Shown here: positions 5,933 to 12,577 of the stretch, in pieces
Position numbering within the stretch: position 1 is the stretch's first letter
Layout: each line of letters begins with the position of its first letter
Assembly: GCA_019113665.1 (NCBI GenBank)
Contig: DXGW01000214.1
Span: 1-12,582, forward strand
DNA length: 12,582 nucleotides
From: Candidatus Alistipes excrementipullorum
GTDB taxonomy: Bacteria > Bacteroidota > Bacteroidia > Bacteroidales > Rikenellaceae
Direction of reading: 5' to 3'
Made by a program: the position numbers and the translations under genes
The notes under the pieces: generated by a model
Told to the model about the DNA's origin: nothing
Database searches by the model: none
Seen by the model: the letters and a program-made list of their open reading frames with translations, nothing else

Positions 5933-7383
5933 GAATTGCCGCCGGCAGAACGTACGACCCGATACCCGATCGACGATATTACTATCGACATCAGCGGGCT
6001 TACCAGATTGAATATGCAGTAAGGCAGATATGCGAATGTCGGCACGCCCAGCACCGTAGCCTGCGTCATTCCGCACGAGTTCCACGGGATAAGCACCGAA
6101 CAGACCGTAGCCGAATCCTCGACCGAGCGGCTCAGCAGCCGGGCTTCGAGGCCGCGCCTGTGGTAAAGGTCCTTGAAGAGGTTGCCCGTAAGGATTATCG
6201 ATATATACTGGTCGGCCGTACATATATTGAAGAATATGCCGGCGCCGACGGTCGACGCAACGACCGAACCGACACGGTGTACGCACCGCAGGAATATGTC
6301 CGTAATAGACGCAAGCATGCCGCTGCCCGTCATCACGCCGCCGAAGCACATGGCGCATACGATAAGCCAGATTGTATCGAGCATGCCGCCCATTCCGCGC
6401 GTGGCCACGAGGTCATTGAGTTCCGGCGAGCCGGTATCGATCGACGTGGGGCCGTAGCAGCTCAGAAGCACGCTCCTGAACCCCGACATAAAGTCGAGCG
6501 ATGATACTCCCGCGATCTCGGCCAGCAGATCGGGCTGTGCGAACACGGCAGCCACACATGCCATTACGCACGATGCGAAAAGCGTAACGATGGCCGGCAG
6601 CCGGCGTGCGATAAGCACACCAGTCAGCACGGGCACCAACAACAGCCACGGTGTAATATGGAATGTCTCACGCAGCGAATCGGAGACCTCGGCGGCCTGC
6701 GACGCCTCCGAAGGGGTGGCCACCACACCGGCAATGGCAAAGACGATCAGGGCGACAACCATCGACGGCACCGTCGTGAGAAGCATGTACTTTATATGTG
6801 TGAATATCGGCACCTTGACTGTCGAGGAGGCCAGCACGGTTGTGTCCGACAGCATCGACACCTTGTCACCGAAATAGGCACCCGAGATAATGGCACCGGC
6901 AATCCAGCCGTCGGCAAACCCCAGCGCACGCCCTATACCCATAAGCGCCACGCCGATAGTGGCTATGGTGGTCCACGAACTGCCCGTAACGAGCGAGACG
7001 AGTGCGCATATCACGCATGTGGCCAGCAGGAATATCGACGGGTGGAGTATCTTCAGTCCGTAGCATATCAGCGTCGGGACTATGCCGCTGACCATCCATG
7101 TACCGGCGATGGCCCCGATAAGCAGCAGAATGATTATGCTCGATGCCGAGGTATGTATGTTGTCGAGTATTGCCTCTTCGAGCCGCTGCCAGCTGTAACC
7201 GTATATGCCGATTGAGATCATCACGCAGACCGATGCGGCCGAAAGCAGCGCCATCTGGCTGCCGCCGACAATGGCATCGCTGCCGAAACACCTTATCACC
7301 AGGGCAAGCATGCCCACCAGCACCACAAGCGGAATGGCCGATACCCAAGCCGCAGGACGGCGGGATTCTCTCTTTTTTCTCAT
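5923..7383 (-). CDS. nhaC: NhaC-family Na+/H+ antiporter
   Basis: This is an inner-membrane secondary transporter that probably exchanges Na+ for H+. Some relatives exchange organic acids, so the substrate is inferred from family. The protein has 486 residues, typical of NhaC, with about 11-13 hydrophobic segments. Conserved signatures are TGSSWTT (133-139), GAYFGDKVSMLSDTT (168-182), CTADQYISII (388-397) and RSVEDSAT (419-426) followed by PWNSCG (433-438). I place the start at 7383 (MRKKRESRR). An in-frame ATG at 7458 lies upstream of a good promoter (7405-7434) and would add a segment unlike the family. The 3' end overlaps the convergent activator gene by 10 bp with no terminator between them. 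Confidence 0.93.
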   Translation of the reverse strand: MRKKRESRRPAAWVSAIPLVVLVGMLALVIRCFGSDAIVGGSQMALLSAASVCVMISIGIYGYSWQRLEEAILDNIHTSASSIIILLLIGAIAGTWMVSGIVPTLICYGLKILHPSIFLLATCVICALVSLVTGSSWTTIATIGVALMGIGRALGFADGWIAGAIISGAYFGDKVSMLSDTTVLASSTVKVPIFTHIKYMLLTTVPSMVVALIVFAIAGVVATPSEASQAAEVSDSLRETFHITPWLLLVPVLTGVLIARRLPAIVTLFASCVMACVAAVFAQPDLLAEIAGVSSLDFMSGFRSVLLSCYGPTSIDTGSPELNDLVATRGMGGMLDTIWLIVCAMCFGGVMTGSGMLASITDIFLRCVHRVGSVVASTVGAGIFFNICTADQYISIILTGNLFKDLYHRRGLEARLLSRSVEDSATVCSVLIPWNSCGMTQATVLGVPTFAYLPYCIFNLVSPLMSIVISSIGYRVVRSAGGNSQQ

Positions 7384-7404
7384 TTCACCAACCTTTACGG
7401 GGTG

Positions 7405-7434
7405 CAAAAGTAATAAAAATGGATTTTTCTGCAA
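7405..7434 (-). promoter_or_regulatory. Bacteroidota-type promoter of nhaC
   Basis: On the minus strand, TTG (7434-7432) is followed after 19 bases by TACTTTTG (7412-7405), an exact TAnnTTTG match. Transcription would start just upstream of the chosen ATG at 7383. This rules out the longer frame start at 7458. Confidence 0.7.
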
Positions 7435-7549
7435 TATACGTCTATCCTTAAACCGCACAGCCAGTTGTCCGAGAACGATCGTCGGTTACGATTAAACGGA
7501 TCCGGCTTGAATAATCCGGCACGGATATGGCCATGTGAAAAATATGATT

Positions 7550-7557
7550 TACATTTG
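7550..7557 (+). promoter_or_regulatory. Candidate -7 element of the YeiH-family gene
   Basis: TACATTTG exactly matches TAnnTTTG, 29 bases before the ATG at 7587. The expected -33 position (about 7526-7529) reads TATG, a poor match. The 203-bp gap (7384-7586) holds only this and the divergent nhaC promoter, plus a short repeat pair ATCCGGC (7500-7506 and 7514-7520). Confidence 0.5.
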
Positions 7558-7586
7558 CAGCCCCGATTTAACGTAAAAACAACAAC

Positions 7587-8663
7587 ATGTTCTCTGAAAA
7601 AAGAGCCAGCACGCTTCACGGCGTATTACTGATCGTACTCTTCTCATGTTCGGCCTTCTACATCGCCGACATTCCAGTAGTCAAAAGCCTGTCGTTCAGC
7701 CCGCTGATCGTCGGTATAATCCTGGGCATGCTCTATGCCAACAGCCTGCGCAACCAGTTGCCCGAAACATGGATTCCGGGCATCAAGCTGTGTACAAAAC
7801 AGATACTCCGCTGGGGCATTATCCTCTACGGATTCCGTCTCACATTCCAGCAGGTAATGGAGATAGGTGTTTCGGTCGTAGTCATCGACGCCGTCATCAT
7901 ATTCGGCACCATAGCCATCGGCATAGTCACGGGACGCCTGCTGAAGATGGACGAAAAGACCGCGCTGATGACATCGACAGGCAGCGCGATATGCGGGGCC
8001 GCCGCAGTTCTGGGAGCCGAACCAGTAGTGAAATGCGCGCCTTACAAGACTGCCATAGCCGTCTCGACCGTCGTGATCTTCGGAACAGTATCCATGTTCC
8101 TCTACCCGATCGCCTACCGCGCCGGCATACTCGACCTCAACCCGCAACAGATGGCCATCTTCACGGGTTCAACCCTCCACGAAGTGGCACATGTGGTTGG
8201 TGCCGGAAATGCCATGGATCCCGACGGGGCGCTCCACCTGGCCGACCAGGCAACCATCACCAAGATGATACGCGTAATGATGCTGGCCCCGGTGCTGCTC
8301 ATCATGAGTTTCGTCATCGCACGCGTACGCAAAAGAAGGCATACCGACATGACCGACGACGGCAAGAGCAAAATCACGGTACCGGGGTTCGCCTTCGGGT
8401 TCATTCTGGTAATAGGCATCAACTCCTCACTGCAGGCTTCGGCCATCATTCCGGCCGAAACACTCAAAAGCGCGGTTGGCGCCATAAACATGCTCGACAA
8501 CTTCATGCTGACAATGGCGATGACGGCCCTCGGCGCCGAAACCAGCTTCGACAAATTCAAGCAGGCAGGTGCCAAACCGTTCGTACTGGCATTCGTGCTC
8601 TACGTATGGCTGCTGGGCGGCGGCTACCTCATGGCCAAATACCTGTCGCCCTATTTGCAATAA
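7587..8663 (+). CDS. YeiH/UPF0324 family membrane protein (putative sulfate exporter)
   Basis: This inner-membrane protein has 358 residues and about ten hydrophobic helices, matching the YeiH (conserved hypothetical 698) family in length and sequence. Family signatures visible are ILGMLYANSL (45-54), LRWGIILYGFRLT (74-86), TGSAICGAAAVLGAEPVVK (131-149), the His-rich motif FTGSTLHEVAHVVGAG (192-207), KMIRVMMLAPVLL (226-238) and ALGAETSFDKFK (314-325). The family is often annotated as a sulfate exporter, but the transported substrate is poorly established. Relatives are often next to a LysR-type regulator, and none is present here. It is apparently monocistronic, transcribed divergently from nhaC, with a hairpin just after the stop. 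Confidence 0.9.
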   Translation: MFSEKRASTLHGVLLIVLFSCSAFYIADIPVVKSLSFSPLIVGIILGMLYANSLRNQLPETWIPGIKLCTKQILRWGIILYGFRLTFQQVMEIGVSVVVIDAVIIFGTIAIGIVTGRLLKMDEKTALMTSTGSAICGAAAVLGAEPVVKCAPYKTAIAVSTVVIFGTVSMFLYPIAYRAGILDLNPQQMAIFTGSTLHEVAHVVGAGNAMDPDGALHLADQATITKMIRVMMLAPVLLIMSFVIARVRKRRHTDMTDDGKSKITVPGFAFGFILVIGINSSLQASAIIPAETLKSAVGAINMLDNFMLTMAMTALGAETSFDKFKQAGAKPFVLAFVLYVWLLGGGYLMAKYLSPYLQ

Positions 8664-8674
8664 AAAATATGCGA

Positions 8675-8696
8675 TTGTGAGCCCGCAGGCTCGCAA
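8675..8696 (+). terminator. Hairpin after the YeiH-family gene
   Basis: The stem TTGTGAGCC / GGCTCGCAA (9 pairs, one G-T) closes a CGCA loop, 11 bases after the stop codon. No clean T-run follows, so it may be a weak terminator or an mRNA 3'-end stabiliser. Confidence 0.4.
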
Positions 8697-8712
8697 ATCC
8701 GCAGAATCTTAT

Positions 8713-8720
8713 TATCTTTG
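8713..8720 (+). promoter_or_regulatory. Candidate -7 element of tRNA-Arg
   Basis: TATCTTTG exactly matches TAnnTTTG and lies 18 bases before the tRNA. I see no TTG at the expected distance upstream. Confidence 0.5.
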
Positions 8721-8738
8721 CGGTGCATAACTGCATTC

Positions 8739-8813
8739 GGCTCTATAGTTCAAGGGATAGAACGAGGGTTTCCTAAACCCTAAATTCGCGTTCGAGTCGC
8801 GGTGGAGCTACCA
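8739..8813 (+). tRNA. tRNA-Arg (anticodon CCU)
   Basis: A full cloverleaf can be folded by hand. The acceptor is GGCTCTA / TGGAGCT (G1-T72 and T6-G67 are wobble pairs). The D stem is GTTC/GAAC. The anticodon stem AGGGT/ACCCT holds loop TTCCTAA with CCT at 8772-8774. The variable loop is 4 bases, and the T arm is TCGCG-TTCGAGT-CGCGG. The discriminator is A73 and the CCA is encoded (8811-8813). It reads AGG codons. A terminator hairpin begins within the CCA itself. Confidence 0.95.
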
Positions 8814-8848
8814 AAAAAGGCATTCAGTCTCCTGAATGCCTTTTTTGG
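8811..8848. terminator. Bidirectional intrinsic terminator between tRNA-Arg and the nahK-like gene
   Basis: GGCATTCAG (8819-8827) and CTGAATGCC (8832-8840) pair perfectly around a TCTC loop. They are flanked by A6 (8813-8818) and T6 (8841-8846), so a T-run follows the stem on either strand. Counting the A/T pairs and outer CC/GG, the stem is 17 bp. It ends the tRNA transcript rightward and the four-gene operon leftward, 14 bases past the kinase stop. Confidence 0.92.
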
Positions 8849-8862
8849 TGCCGGTGCAGAAG

Positions 8863-9948
8863 CTATTCGGCCACCACGCCGCACATCTCGTCGTAATGCT
8901 CCTCCATGCTCTGCAGGAGTCTGTACTGCGCCCGCGTACGGACCAGGTTGTGGTCCGGGGCGTTGACCTTGTAGTAGACGTCGCCGTCGATATAGTCCAT
9001 CAGAAAACGCAGCACCTGCTCGTAGGTGATATAACGCGCCGAAAAGGCCAGATGCTCAAGTTCCGATCCGACAAGCGTCGAACGACGCTGCGACAGGTAC
9101 CCCTCGGTGTAGGCACGGTACATCTCCATGTCGAGCGACACGTTGTCGGGATTGCGGTCGTCCTCGGCACCGGTATTGGCATACGAGCGAATGGCATCGC
9201 CGAAGTCGTTGAGCGACGTACTGCTCATGACCGTATCGAGGTCGATGACGCACATCACGTTGCCGGCGGCATCGAACAGTATATTGCTTATCTTGGTATC
9301 GTTGTGCGTAACCCTCATCGGTATCGTCCCGTTCTCGACCAGAGCCCAGAACGACGACATCTCGCCGCGCCGCGACTCGATCCACTCGATCTCGCGGGCT
9401 ACCGATGCCCGGCGTCCGGCGGCATCGCGCGCAAGGCACTCGTCCCACTGCCCGAAACGCCAGCGTATGTTATGGAAACCCTTGATGGTCTCGGCCAACG
9501 GGCGGTTGAAATCCGCAAGCTGCGACTGGAATTTTCCTATGCCTTCGCCACCCTTGTATGCAAGCTGCGGCGTATCGGCGCGGTCGTATGTCACGGACCC
9601 GTCGATAAACAGGCACATGGTCCAGTAATCACCGGCAGGAGTCCGCCAGTACGGAAGTCCGTCGGTCGTGAACACGACGTTCAACACTTCGCGGGCAGGA
9701 TCGCCGCCGGCCTCGACCACCTTGCGGCGTATATGCCCCGTCACGGCGACGATATTCTCCATCATGGCCGGCACATCGGGAAAAATATTACGGTTCTTGC
9801 GCTGCAGGATATAGTCGGGTGAGCTTCCCGCCGTGCGCACCTTCAGGGTGTCGTTGATGAAGCCTGCACCCATGGGCTCGATCGCCGCGACAATGCCTTC
9901 AATGTCGAAATGCGATACGATTTCGTAAAGTTCCTTCTGGTTGTTCAT
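8863..9948 (-). CDS. nahK: N-acetylhexosamine 1-kinase (NahK-like phosphotransferase)
   Basis: This is a cytoplasmic kinase of the aminoglycoside-phosphotransferase fold, predicted to phosphorylate GlcNAc/GalNAc at C1 using ATP. I start it at 9948 (361 residues); the frame is open further upstream but runs into crcB on the same strand. It closely follows the Bifidobacterium NahK pattern as I remember it: SHFDIEGIVAAIEPMGAGFI (12-31), YILQRKNRNIFPDVP (46-60), the catalytic loop RVTHNDTKISNIL (212-224) with Asp217 and Asn222, the metal site IDLDT (235-239), DFGDAIR (248-254), EGYL (282-285) and NLVRTRAQYRLLQSMEE (334-350). Exact sugar preference cannot be read from sequence. It is the last gene of the operon, 14 bases after crcB. 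No lacto-N-biose phosphorylase or uridylyltransferase gene is present nearby. Confidence 0.85.
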   Translation of the reverse strand: MNNQKELYEIVSHFDIEGIVAAIEPMGAGFINDTLKVRTAGSSPDYILQRKNRNIFPDVPAMMENIVAVTGHIRRKVVEAGGDPAREVLNVVFTTDGLPYWRTPAGDYWTMCLFIDGSVTYDRADTPQLAYKGGEGIGKFQSQLADFNRPLAETIKGFHNIRWRFGQWDECLARDAAGRRASVAREIEWIESRRGEMSSFWALVENGTIPMRVTHNDTKISNILFDAAGNVMCVIDLDTVMSSTSLNDFGDAIRSYANTGAEDDRNPDNVSLDMEMYRAYTEGYLSQRRSTLVGSELEHLAFSARYITYEQVLRFLMDYIDGDVYYKVNAPDHNLVRTRAQYRLLQSMEEHYDEMCGVVAE

Positions 9949-9962
9949 TATGGTCAGGTTGT

Positions 9963-10226
9963 TTATATGGTTTTCACGATCAGGTGGCCCAGATATGCAG
10001 CCAGCAGGCCGACAGTAAGTGCAAGGCGCATGTCCTGGTCCATTATGGCCCCGCGTTCGAACACGCCGTAGAGCACGCCCAGAATCAGGCAGCCAATAAC
10101 GTTCACGGCCAACGTTCCCCACGGGAGCGACGAACCGGCCCACAGGTGTATGCCGCGTGAGAGAAGATAGCGCGCAACTCCGCCGATAAAACTGCCCGCG
10201 CCGATCAGCAACAGTGTCCGTATCAT
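9963..10226 (-). pseudogene. crcB: CrcB/Fluc fluoride channel with internal in-frame deletion
   Basis: CrcB proteins are small inner-membrane fluoride channels of about 120-130 residues with four helices. This frame has 87 residues. The N-terminal part is normal: LLLIGAGSFIGGVARYLLS (5-23) with Arg19, and PWGTLAVNVIGCLILG (35-50) with the conserved Asn42. After ALTVG (69-73) the sequence jumps directly to LLAAYLGHLIVK (74-85), which resembles the end of helix 4. About 35-40 residues are missing, including the GGxTTFSTF segment that carries the helix-3 break, the phenylalanines and the sodium site. The frame is intact and tightly packed (2 bases after the CBM9-like gene, 14 before nahK). It is probably a non-functional remnant, although a shortened protein may still be made. 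Confidence 0.75.
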
Positions 10227-10228
10227 CT

Positions 10229-10876
10229 TCAGCCGAGAATTAATTCCCCGAAAAATTCAGGTCGGTGAAAATCCGGAGCAGGCGTATCTATGGGATTCCA
10301 GCTGACATAGTGAGGCACGGCCGTCTCATCGGCACATTTGTAGAGATTGCCCCTCAACACCGACGGACGTACACCTTCGGGATATCCAAGCAGGTCGAAA
10401 GGTATGCCCATTGCCACGCTCCATTCGCATATGCCTTCACGCTCGGCAAAAGCCCTGCGCTCGAAGGTCGAGTGACGCACTACGCGCGACAGGCCGGCGG
10501 CATCGAAATGCTCGACACTCTCCTTGCGTGACTTGCGCTTCGCGGCCAGCAATGCGCCTATGCAGTTCATCTCGAAATTGAAATAGCCGTTGCCATCGGG
10601 CGTAGCCACGAACAACTCCACGCAGCTGTCCTGCCATACGGGATCATTGTCGTTGCAGTATGCGGCCTTGACACCGAGTCCCCGCACGAAAAAACGCACA
10701 AAAAGGTAACGGTCGCTGTATGCGGCATCGAACGACACGATCGGACAATAGGGATATTCACGCCAGTTTACACAATCGATGCCCTGACGAACGGCTTCAC
10801 GCTCCATGATGTCGCACAACCGGCCGAACGACATCTGTTCAAGGCCCTCGATGTGCGGCAGTACCAGTCTCTTCAT
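10229..10876 (-). CDS. Cytoplasmic carbohydrate-binding family 9-like protein
   Basis: The protein has 215 residues from MKRLVLPHIEG. It resembles the CBM9-like domain proteins common in Bacteroidota: IDCVNWREYPYCPIVSF (33-49), NDPVWQDSCVELFV (77-90), GYFNFEMNCIG (97-107), RGNLYKC (175-181) and SWNPIDTP plus DFHRPEFFGEL (192-212). No signal peptide is visible, so it should be cytoplasmic, unlike the CBM9 modules of secreted xylanases. No catalytic residues are recognised and its ligand is unknown. An upstream in-frame ATG at 10912 overlaps the preceding stop as ATGA, with a second at 10909. Translation may therefore start there by coupling, adding 11-12 residues. I prefer 10876 because family members as I remember them begin there. 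Confidence 0.82.
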   Translation of the reverse strand: MKRLVLPHIEGLEQMSFGRLCDIMEREAVRQGIDCVNWREYPYCPIVSFDAAYSDRYLFVRFFVRGLGVKAAYCNDNDPVWQDSCVELFVATPDGNGYFNFEMNCIGALLAAKRKSRKESVEHFDAAGLSRVVRHSTFERRAFAEREGICEWSVAMGIPFDLLGYPEGVRPSVLRGNLYKCADETAVPHYVSWNPIDTPAPDFHRPEFFGELILG

Positions 10877-10908
10877 ATCTTGTCGGGTTAGCGGTTTTCG
10901 GTTTGTCA

Positions 10909-12069
10909 TCATATACGGTCCATGAAACGTTGCAACAGCAGGAATATGCCTTCGCGTTTCGGCTTGGCCCGGAATTTCCATGCTATGAAACGCTGCATCT
11001 GCTCCGGAAAATAGTGATCTATTGCCTTCACGGCCGTATAAAGTCCCGTGGTGACGATGAGTCCCGTTACAATAACCGTATAAAATTGAGCATCGACCCC
11101 GGCGCCCAGACGGCAGCTCAACAGCCACGCGCCGACTACGGCCAGGTCAAGGCCCATTATCCAGAAGGTCGTACCCACATGCGAGAACCCGAGCCATATG
11201 AACATGTGATGCAGATGTGTACGGTCGGGCTTGAACGGTGATCCGCCATGCAGTATGCGAGAGAACATGACGCGCAGCGTATCGAACACCGGAATGGAGA
11301 GTAACGCCATTGTAAAGGGCACGACCGAATAGCCGCGGGCATCGAAAAACTCGTCGAAATCGTCCGTACGCACCATCGACATGACGAAAACCGAAAGGAG
11401 TATGCCCATCAGCATCGTTCCGCCGTTACCTATATACATCTTCGACGTACGGCCGAATGCATTGTGCATGAAGAACGGCAGGAGAGCGCCGAATGCGGTA
11501 ATCGCAAATGCCGCCATGCCGACATACCCTACCAGATGGAAGGCCACGCCGAAAATCAGGCAGTACAACATGCACAACCCCGACGACAGGCCGTCGACGC
11601 CGTCTATCATGTTCATCGCATTGATTATGCCGACCACGGAGATGAGGGTCAGAGGCACGGCCACATACCATGAGATGCTGTCATATCCCCACAATCCGTG
11701 CAGATCGTCGAGGCAATATCCGCCCGCATATATCAACAGCAGCACGGTCAGGACCTGTATAAGCATGCGGAGCAGCGGAGATATGTCAAGTATGTCGTCA
11801 ATGGTTCCGAGGTACAACATCACCAGCATTGCGATGATAACCACGAAAAAAGACGAGCATATACCTGAAAAGCACAGACTTGCCATACCTACGGCAATAC
11901 CGAAAAATACGGCTATGCCTCCCATTGTGGGGACCGGATGCTCCTGAAACTTACGCGCATTCGGTTCGTCGACTATATGTTTCCGTAAAGCGATCTTAAC
12001 CAGCTGCGGGTGTATTATGCTGACTGCTGCTATCGAAGCGATAAGCGGCAATATATAGGTCCAAAACAT
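10909..12069 (-). CDS. Polyprenyl-phosphate HexNAc-1-phosphate transferase (WecA/MraY family)
   Basis: This inner-membrane enzyme is predicted to transfer a sugar-1-phosphate (GlcNAc-1-P in WecA) from its UDP form to undecaprenyl phosphate, starting a cell-surface glycan. The protein has 386 residues with about 11 hydrophobic helices. Signatures are PTMGGIAVFF (47-56), the Asp cluster IDDILD (90-95), NAMNMIDGVDGLSSG (150-164), GNGGTMLMG (214-222) and the cytosolic HLHH motif (285-288). MraY is unlikely because the gene is outside a cell-wall cluster and NAMNMIDGVDG is WecA-like. I chose the start at 12069 because the promoter at 12093-12123 excludes the upstream ATG at 12114. It is the first gene of an operon with the CBM9-like, crcB and nahK genes. 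Confidence 0.9.
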   Translation of the reverse strand: MFWTYILPLIASIAAVSIIHPQLVKIALRKHIVDEPNARKFQEHPVPTMGGIAVFFGIAVGMASLCFSGICSSFFVVIIAMLVMLYLGTIDDILDISPLLRMLIQVLTVLLLIYAGGYCLDDLHGLWGYDSISWYVAVPLTLISVVGIINAMNMIDGVDGLSSGLCMLYCLIFGVAFHLVGYVGMAAFAITAFGALLPFFMHNAFGRTSKMYIGNGGTMLMGILLSVFVMSMVRTDDFDEFFDARGYSVVPFTMALLSIPVFDTLRVMFSRILHGGSPFKPDRTHLHHMFIWLGFSHVGTTFWIMGLDLAVVGAWLLSCRLGAGVDAQFYTVIVTGLIVTTGLYTAVKAIDHYFPEQMQRFIAWKFRAKPKREGIFLLLQRFMDRI

Positions 12070-12092
12070 GTTGCTATCGATTTTGAATCGAA

Positions 12093-12123
12093 CAAAAATA
12101 GGGAAAATAGCCAAAACTGCAAA
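12093..12123 (-). promoter_or_regulatory. Bacteroidota-type promoter of the wecA-like/CBM9/crcB/nahK operon
   Basis: On the minus strand, TTTG (12123-12120) is followed after 19 bases by TATTTTTG (12100-12093). Both elements fit the consensus exactly. The leader to the ATG at 12069 is about 15-20 bases. It lies about 40 bases past the HU stop, so the operon can be expressed independently of HU. Confidence 0.78.
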
Positions 12124-12162
12124 AGAAACGGTAAAAACGGGGCATTTATACGGCCAAACCGG

Positions 12163-12423
12163 CTATTCTACCTCTACGGTAGATCTGAATCTCACCACCT
12201 TTTTCGGAGCGATCCTGACCGGTGCGCCCGAACGCGGATTGCGTCCCATACGCACCGAACGCTGGATTACCGAAAAGGATCCGAAACCGGAAATGGTCAC
12301 GCGTTCGTTCTCACTAAGAGTTCTGATCACGATATCGACCAATGAATCTACGGATTTTTTCACGGCCACCTTGGACAGTCCGGTTTCCAAAGCTACGGCC
12401 TCTACGAGTTGTGTTTTGTTCAT
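12163..12423 (-). CDS. HU-family DNA-binding protein
   Basis: This is a small nucleoid protein that bends DNA as a dimer. It has 86 residues, close to the usual 90. It begins MNKTQLVEAVALETGLSK in the helical dimerisation part and has the turn ISGFGSF (44-50). The DNA-clasping arm is GRNPRSGAPVRIAPKKVVRF (60-79), with the intercalating Pro63 in RNP. It ends VEVE without the Lys-rich tail of some Bacteroidota HU variants. It appears to be transcribed alone from the promoter at 12455-12486. I see no clear hairpin terminator in the 93 bases to the next gene. Confidence 0.95.
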   Translation of the reverse strand: MNKTQLVEAVALETGLSKVAVKKSVDSLVDIVIRTLSENERVTISGFGSFSVIQRSVRMGRNPRSGAPVRIAPKKVVRFRSTVEVE

Positions 12424-12454
12424 AACAAGATTTAGGGTTAATGGTATTCAAGCA

Positions 12455-12486
12455 CAAATATATGCATTAATTTTATCATTCGGCAA
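12455..12486 (-). promoter_or_regulatory. Bacteroidota-type promoter of the HU gene
   Basis: On the minus strand, TTG (12486-12484) is followed after 21 bases by TATATTTG (12462-12455), an exact TAnnTTTG match. The leader to the ATG at 12423 is about 25 bases. Confidence 0.65.
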
Positions 12487-12545
12487 CACATACGGACGGA
12501 TACAGGTTGTTTGCAGAATGATACGCTACATAAATCGCACAAAAA

Positions 12546-12577
12546 TTTGGTAAAATCGCAAAATGGTTATACTTTTG
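12546..12577 (+). promoter_or_regulatory. Rightward promoter reading out of the window
   Basis: TTTG (12546-12549), 20 bases, then TACTTTTG (12570-12577): both elements match the Bacteroidota consensus. It must drive a gene beyond the right edge, divergent from HU. The -7 element lies within an 8-bp inverted repeat TCGCAAAA / TTTTGCGA (12556-12563 and 12573-12580). Confidence 0.65.

Noticed and set aside
4829..6358. A 509-codon minus-strand open frame opposite the sigma-54 activator and running into nhaC
   Set aside because: It is a shadow frame: it overlaps the activator antisense and nhaC in another frame, and its composition is not protein-like.
7475..7520. ACGATCGT palindrome and paired ATCCGGC repeats in the nhaC / YeiH-family gap as an operator
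   Set aside because: The palindrome is 8 bp with no extended symmetry and the repeats are short, so chance is a sufficient explanation.
7646..8680. A 344-codon plus-strand frame overlapping the YeiH-family gene
   Set aside because: It is the +1/+2 shadow of a clear membrane protein and is rich in Arg, His and Gly without any motif.
8739..8813. tRNA-Arg as an integration site for a mobile element
   Set aside because: No integrase, direct repeat of the tRNA 3' end or foreign-looking genes lie nearby.
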